From: Candidatus Zhuqueibacterota bacterium
GTDB lineage: Bacteria; Zhuqueibacterota; QNDG01
DNA length: 6,187 nt
Direction: 5' to 3'
NCBI GenBank assembly: GCA_003645915.1
Contig: QNDG01000104.1
Span: 1 to 6,187 of the forward strand
Position numbers and translations under genes: made by a program. This document shows positions 5,712 to 6,187 of this stretch, one piece after another. Each line of letters opens with the position of its first letter. Position 1 is the stretch's first letter. Below the pieces are notes generated by a model. The model saw only the letters and a list, made by a program, of their open reading frames with translations. It had not been told where the DNA came from and did not search any database.

Positions 5712-6187
5712 TCACATCTTTAAAAGTTCATTAAAATACTGAATTTCAGAATTTTGGATTATCTTTTCATCAAAAACAATAATCGAATAAACAGAATTTG
5801 TACATCCATCAGAAATGTTTATCGTGCTCTCAAATATTTTTTTAACTACACCATTCTTTGTTTTCAAATAAGCCTTCCTGTTAATACTATTAACATTTGA
5901 TTTATATTGAAAATTCACCCTTCTTTCCACGCAGTTTTTATCTTCATATGTTGTATAGATTTTATCAACATTAATTCCGATTACATCAAACTCATTCCAT
6001 TCTGTTATCTTGCACGCTTTTCTGTTAAGCAGTACAATCTCTCCGAATGAATTATAAACAATCATTGCGAATTGGAACCTTAATGCAGCTTTCTGCAAAA
6101 AATAGAAACAGTCCCCCATTTCTTCTGCATATCCTGATTTCTTCAATACCGTATCAATTGTTTTTTTCAATTCGTTAACATCATACG
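5712..6187 (-). CDS. Receiver-PAS protein, C-terminal part (5' end outside window)
   Basis: 157 residues are visible and the frame is open at the right edge. The first visible residues, YDVNELKKTIDTVLKKSG, match the end of a receiver domain (compare KKPYDKDELLGAINSL in the gene at 1933-2313). The incomplete codon at the edge ends in CG, compatible with the Pro of the usual KPYD. A TTG at 6170-6168 could be mistaken for a start, but it falls inside this last receiver helix. A PAS domain follows, about 35 residues in and extending to near the C-terminus (FAMIVYNSFGEIVLLNRKACKITEW, then SIIVFDEK in short). The protein ends about 15 residues later with no kinase or other output domain. It may be a receiver-PAS adaptor that feeds or modulates the PAS kinase whose gene begins 16 nt downstream. 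What the PAS binds is unknown. The domain assignment is from pattern only. Confidence 0.8.
   Translation of the reverse strand, partial: YDVNELKKTIDTVLKKSGYAEEMGDCFYFLQKAALRFQFAMIVYNSFGEIVLLNRKACKITEWNEFDVIGINVDKIYTTYEDKNCVERRVNFQYKSNVNSINRKAYLKTKNGVVKKIFESTINISDGCTNSVYSIIVFDEKIIQNSEIQYFNELLKM

Larger units (their letters stand above)
1..6187 (-). other. Segment of a two-component signalling operon (at least seven genes)
   Basis: Seven consecutive minus-strand signalling genes are joined by junctions of 16 nt, 4 nt overlap, 8 nt overlap, 1 nt, 12 nt and 15 nt. None of the junctions has room for a promoter or a stem-loop terminator. The first and last genes are cut by the window, so both operon ends lie outside. 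The tight coupling implies that the kinases and receivers are made together. Confidence 0.85.

Noticed and set aside
5712..6170. A complete 152-residue PAS protein starting at TTG 6170
   Set aside because: The frame continues open to the window edge, and the upstream residues fit a receiver C-terminus, so the gene is better called as 5' partial.

Overview
The window is a gene-dense, AT-rich bacterial segment. It holds seven tightly packed signalling genes, all on the minus strand, so transcription runs from high to low coordinates. Five genes are complete and one is cut at each edge. Gaps are 1 to 16 nt or small overlaps (4 and 8 nt). No internal promoter or terminator is visible, so this looks like the middle of one long operon. 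Composition is Lys/Asn/Ile-rich. The soluble PAS kinases with a phytochrome-type H-box, the Rcp1-like receiver, and the regulator with a GLIPICANCKK tail suggest an Ignavibacteria/Chlorobi/Bacteroidota-type or deltaproteobacterial-type environmental bacterium. This placement is weak and based on protein style only.

Layout in transcription order: (7) 5712-6187, the tail of a receiver domain followed by a PAS domain, running off the right edge; (6) 4190-5695, a soluble PAS-PAS-HisKA-HATPase histidine kinase; (5) 3759-4193, an Rcp1-like single-domain receiver; (4) 2315-3766, a second soluble kinase with a receiver-like N-terminal remnant, PAS, HisKA and HATPase; (3) 1933-2313, a CheY-like single-domain receiver; (2) 556-1920, a two-helix membrane protein with a badly degenerate histidine-kinase core fused to an intact receiver; (1) 1-540, a receiver protein that starts at TTG and carries a CxxC 'GLIPICANCKK' tail, cut by the left edge.

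Taken together this is a dense phosphotransfer cluster with two apparently active kinases, five receivers (one seen only as its tail), one pseudokinase-receiver hybrid, and no DNA-binding, GGDEF, EAL or Hpt domain in view. The order kinase-receiver, kinase-receiver, pseudokinase~receiver, receiver-CxxC suggests a branched relay. The membrane pseudokinase could act as a docking or phosphate-accepting hub and the CxxC protein as a possible output. The wiring is inference. No stretch over 300 bases lacks a gene, and I saw no RNA genes, CRISPR arrays, mobile elements or notable repeats.
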